64,000 nt of DNA from Mesorhizobium sp. M2D.F.Ca.ET.226.01.1.1 (lineage in GTDB: Bacteria > Pseudomonadota > Alphaproteobacteria > Rhizobiales > Rhizobiaceae). The notes beneath the pieces were generated by a model. That model saw only the letters and a program-made list of their open reading frames with translations. It searched no databases and was not told the DNA's origin. The stretch lies in the NCBI RefSeq assembly GCF_004022705.2, contig NZ_RZOY02000003.1, positions 1 to 64,000 on the forward strand. Direction: 5' to 3'. Positions 61,265-64,000 of the stretch are shown piece by piece. Position numbers and translations under genes: made by a program. Numbering within the stretch: the stretch's first letter is position 1; every line of letters starts with the position of its first letter.

Positions 61265-62767
61265 TCACACGGGAAAACCCGCTTTTGCGAAGCCTGACGC
61301 GAAAAGTTCGAGGGCGGTTTGGTCGGCGAAGGGGAGACCTGAAATCAGCCGGACAGTCAGGTCGTGCTTTCTCGTGAATGCTTCCTGGACCTCGGCGCGC
61401 GCCTTCTCCGTCTCGCCCAAATGTGCGTACGATGCTGCGAGGAAGGCATGGATGAAGAAATGGTCGCCGGCCTTCTGATACGAGCCGACGGCTTCCGAGT
61501 ACCTCCCGAGCAGGAAAAGGGAGCTACCCTTCACCTCCCAGAACCAAATCGGTGGTAACGGGTCGCGCAGGAGCGCAGTTTCGAGCACGTTGAGCGCCGT
61601 CTCGGCCCGTCCGCCGTAGTTGAGCCAGCTTGCGTAGTCCCCTGCTATGTTCACGTCCAGCGGGTTCAGCGAGCGCGCTTGCTCGAAATGCAATCCCGCA
61701 TCGCCGTGCTGTCGCATGTGGGTAAGGACCAGCCCCATACTCTGGTGACAGACACCATCGCTCCTGTCGAGCGCGAGCGCCGTATGTGCTGAATCCAAGG
61801 CCTTCTGTAGCGTCAGCGGATCGTTGTCGTACCAAAATCTGCCCACGAGGGCCTGTGCGAGGAAGGCATGGCCTTGAGCGAATGTCGAATCGAGCTCGAC
61901 ACACCGCGCGAAGAGGGGCTCGGACTTATCCAGCTCATATCGGTAAAAGTGCGCGCGCCCCTGCAGGTAGTAGTCGTATGCGTCCCAATCGGCCGGACGC
62001 TTGCGTCTGCTGCGGCTCGCCGAATCGGCCTCCGCTTGGCCTTCGACCATCGAGGCGATCAGAGCCGCAACCTCGTCCTGCAATGCGAAGATATCGTTGA
62101 GGGCTCGGTCGTACCGTTGAGCCCACAGGTGAGTGCCGGTGGCGGCGTCGATCAATTGCGTGGTTATGCGAATGCGATCGCCGAGCTTTCGTATGCTGCC
62201 TTCGACGAGGTAGCGAACTCCGAGTTTGCGATGTGCTTCCGCAACGTCCAATGTAGGATGGCGAAACTGAAATGATGAATTGCGCGCGATAACGAGCAGG
62301 GAGCGGAACCTGGCCAGCTCTGTAATGATGTCCTCTGTTATCCCGTCGCCGAGATATTGCTGATCCCGATCGCCGCCCAAGTTGACAAAGGGCAGCACCG
62401 CAATCGACGGCTTGCCGGATGGCGGTATCGGTCTGGAGGATGCGCTCGCGGCCGGTTCGACAGTCCCGGTGAAGCGGTAGCCGACGCGAGGCACCGTGGC
62501 GATCCACTCACCGCCGTTGTCAGTCTGGCCCAGTGCCTTTCTCAGTGTCGCGATTTGGACGGTAAGGTTGCCTTCCTCAATGGCGGTATCCGGCCAAGCC
62601 GCGTCCATCAACTCGGCCTTGGTCACGATCTCACCTGGCCGTGCGGTAAGTGCGGCAAGCAGCGTAAGTCCACGATGCCCAATAGTAATCGGAACCTGGC
62701 CTTTGAGAAGGGTCCCAATGTCTGGATCGAGTACGAACGGACCGAAGGCGATGCGCGACCCCTGCAT
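61265..62767 (-). CDS. Winged-helix DNA-binding protein with TolB-like and TPR regions (CadC/HilA-type regulator)
   Basis: 500 residues. An OmpR/PhoB-type winged helix covers about 1-105 (FGPFVLDPDIGTLLKGQVPI, TVQIATLRKALGQ, VPRVGYRFTG). A TolB-like N-terminal segment follows (SIAVLPFVNLGGDRDQQYLG), as in adenylate cyclase-linked regulators, and then several TPRs (about 270-480). There is no membrane helix, so it is a cytoplasmic one-component regulator with unknown ligand. It runs against its neighbours, which are a two-component pair on the plus strand. Third-position GC appears lower than in the flanks, so it may be imported. Confidence 0.88.
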   Translation of the reverse strand: MQGSRIAFGPFVLDPDIGTLLKGQVPITIGHRGLTLLAALTARPGEIVTKAELMDAAWPDTAIEEGNLTVQIATLRKALGQTDNGGEWIATVPRVGYRFTGTVEPAASASSRPIPPSGKPSIAVLPFVNLGGDRDQQYLGDGITEDIITELARFRSLLVIARNSSFQFRHPTLDVAEAHRKLGVRYLVEGSIRKLGDRIRITTQLIDAATGTHLWAQRYDRALNDIFALQDEVAALIASMVEGQAEADSASRSRRKRPADWDAYDYYLQGRAHFYRYELDKSEPLFARCVELDSTFAQGHAFLAQALVGRFWYDNDPLTLQKALDSAHTALALDRSDGVCHQSMGLVLTHMRQHGDAGLHFEQARSLNPLDVNIAGDYASWLNYGGRAETALNVLETALLRDPLPPIWFWEVKGSSLFLLGRYSEAVGSYQKAGDHFFIHAFLAASYAHLGETEKARAEVQEAFTRKHDLTVRLISGLPFADQTALELFASGFAKAGFPV

Positions 62768-63155
62768 TTGGGCATATTAGACGTTCGCAAGTTGTCGGAA
62801 CAGGGACTGCGCAAATTCCCTGGGCAATCTCTCTCGAGCGTGCGCACCGGCAGCCTAACTGTTTGCACTCTCAGCAATGCAACGGTGGCCCAGTTGCCTC
62901 GATCTCGGCTGGCCTCGCTTGTGTGTTCCTGAAAATGGCCTATTTCGAATCTAGCCTGCCCCGTTCTGGCGATACCGAACCAGACCTGATGGTTTGACAA
63001 TTTTGGGAAAAGCCCTTTGTTATCAATGTCGAACAATGGGCTGTTTGACGTCCTAACTGTCTGAACTGTCACGGCCATTCCAGAACGGCTCAGCGTCTAG
63101 TAGATTATCGTCGAAGGCCCTTTGCTGAACAGGCCATCGACGAGCGGAAGGGCGA
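62768..63155. other. 388-base non-coding flank of the inserted regulator
   Basis: AT-richer than the surroundings, with no convincing gene. Near its right end CGGCTCAGCGTCTAG (63086-63100) reads R-L-S-V-stop, an echo of the end of the response-regulator gene (CGGCTCAGTGTAGAATAG at 61215-61232). It probably contains the promoter of the minus-strand regulator and of the kinase. Confidence 0.55.
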
Positions 63156-64000
63156 ATGGCGACTACGCAACTGGAAAAGCCCAACGGCGGCGGCCTCGGC
63201 GATCTCGCAATGCGGACGCTGAGGGCGATGCCGCGCGCCTGGAACCGGTTCTGGCGCCTGGTCGCGCTCTATATGCCGAAGCGGCTCTACGCCCGCTCGC
63301 TGATCATCGTGATCGCGCCGATGATCCTTTTGCAGTCGGTGGTCGCCTTCGTCTTCATGGAGCGCCACTGGCAGACGGTGACCCAGCGCCTGTCGCAGGC
63401 GACGATCGCGGACATCGCAGCCGTCATCGACATGATGGAGACTTACCCGCACGATGCCGATTACGCCAACATCATCCGCATCGCCCAGGACCGCATGCAG
63501 TTGAAGGTGGACCTGCTGCCACCCGATCCACTTCCGCCGCCCGGCCCGAAACCCTTCTTCTCGATCCTCGACGAAGCGTTGTCTTCGGAGATCACAAAAC
63601 AGATCAACCGTCCATTCTGGATCGACACGGTCGGCAACTCCAACGTCGTCGAGGTGCGCGTCCAGCTGGAAGGCAAGGTGCTGCGCGTCTTCGTGCGGCG
63701 CAGCCAGGCCTATGCCTCCAACACCCACATCTTCCTGATCTGGATGGTCGGCACCTCGCTGGTGCTTCTGATGATCGCCATCCCCTTCCTGCGCAACCAG
63801 ATCAGGCCGATCCTGACGCTCGCCGAGGCCGCCGAAAGCTTCGGCAAGGGCCGGCCGATGCCGCGCGATTTCCGTCCGCGCGGCGCCGAGGAAGTGCGCC
63901 GCGCCGGCTTCGCTTTCATCCAGATGCGTGAGCGTATCGAGCGCCAGATCGAGCAGCGCACCGCCATGCTGACCGGCGTCAGCCATGATCTTCGAACCAT
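63156..64000 (+). CDS. EnvZ-type sensor histidine kinase (N-terminal part, runs off the edge)
   Basis: At least 281 residues in the window. A cytoplasmic start (MATTQLEKPNGGG) leads to TM1 near 49-70, a periplasmic domain with PPDPLPPPGPKPFF, TM2 near 188-208 (IFLIWMVGTSLVLLMIAIPF), a HAMP domain (RPILTLAEAAESFGKG onward) and the H-box SHDLRT with phospho-acceptor H277. The ATPase domain is beyond the window. It is probably the cognate kinase of the response regulator at 60513-61232. GGAAGG precedes the ATG at 63156. Confidence 0.9.
   Translation, partial: MATTQLEKPNGGGLGDLAMRTLRAMPRAWNRFWRLVALYMPKRLYARSLIIVIAPMILLQSVVAFVFMERHWQTVTQRLSQATIADIAAVIDMMETYPHDADYANIIRIAQDRMQLKVDLLPPDPLPPPGPKPFFSILDEALSSEITKQINRPFWIDTVGNSNVVEVRVQLEGKVLRVFVRRSQAYASNTHIFLIWMVGTSLVLLMIAIPFLRNQIRPILTLAEAAESFGKGRPMPRDFRPRGAEEVRRAGFAFIQMRERIERQIEQRTAMLTGVSHDLRT

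Noticed and set aside
63105..63986. Minus-strand 293-codon frame at the right edge
   Set aside because: His/Asp/Arg-rich complement of the sensor kinase, which shows HAMP and SHDLRT on the plus strand.

Overview
The window is high-GC DNA with alphaproteobacterial gene content and order, and most probably comes from a Mesorhizobium-like member of the Rhizobiales. The grounds are the lrp / trxB / lsrB arrangement, a BA14K protein, tandem CspA proteins under a shared leader, extensin-like proteins, DUF3775, a MarR plus OmpR-type pair beside ilvE, and many imperfect palindromic intergenic repeats of the kind common in rhizobia. No rRNA, tRNA, CRISPR array, phage module or complete insertion sequence was seen. 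The region looks like ordinary chromosome with a few disturbed spots.

Layout. 0-9 kb: end of an unidentified CDS, a glutathione S-transferase, a translationally coupled pair of EAL proteins, aspartate aminotransferase, a hydroxynitrile-lyase-type cupin, a GGDEF-EAL protein and an EF-G-like GTPase. 8.75-9.64 kb has no protein gene but holds nested palindromes, an operator-like dyad and two minus-strand small-RNA candidates; the better one has an anti-Shine-Dalgarno loop, a promoter and an intrinsic terminator. 10-13 kb: redox block (lsrB, trxB) divergent from lrp. 13-20 kb: complete ADP-heptose and inner-core LPS set (gmhB-gmhA-hldE on minus, hldD-waaF-waaC on plus), separated by a LysE exporter and a frameshifted thioesterase. 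20-28 kb: greA, a TPR protein, DUF3775, two neighbouring extensin-like LAS-type proteins, an LssY_C protein, a CBS-domain TlyC-type protein and a soluble glycoamylase-type protein. 28.2-29.4 kb: a scrambled autotransporter remnant. 29.4-34.4 kb: an HxlR-EmrA-EmrB drug efflux operon, an avidin-family protein, and an FMN reductase divergent from a second HxlR regulator, each regulator with an operator-like repeat nearby. 35.9-39.6 kb: a tightly overlapped GMC oxidoreductase / enolase-superfamily / 3-hydroxyisobutyrate-dehydrogenase-type catabolic operon. 39.7-53.6 kb: lipid kinase, DUF and periplasmic proteins, CapA-type phosphoesterase, a very long UvrB, an ABC-F ATPase and small stress-type proteins. 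53.9-64 kb: TPR-sulfotransferase, two CspA proteins, BA14K, MBL hydrolase, glycine-zipper protein, ilvE, and a MarR / OmpR-type regulator / histidine kinase unit. In that last unit the kinase is separated from its response regulator by about 1.9 kb carrying a winged-helix-TPR regulator.

How the genes work together: c-di-GMP turnover (three proteins), outer-membrane LPS core synthesis, envelope peptidoglycan or glucan handling, redox and electrophile sensing (LsrB, TrxB, FMN reductase, two HxlR proteins) and post-transcriptional control by small RNAs are the main themes. The most unusual items are the anti-SD small RNAs, the avidin-like protein, the hydroxynitrile-lyase-like cupin, the enolase with an unusual metal site, the repeat-bearing UvrB tail and the split two-component operon. 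All family names come from reading protein sequences and motifs, with no database search.
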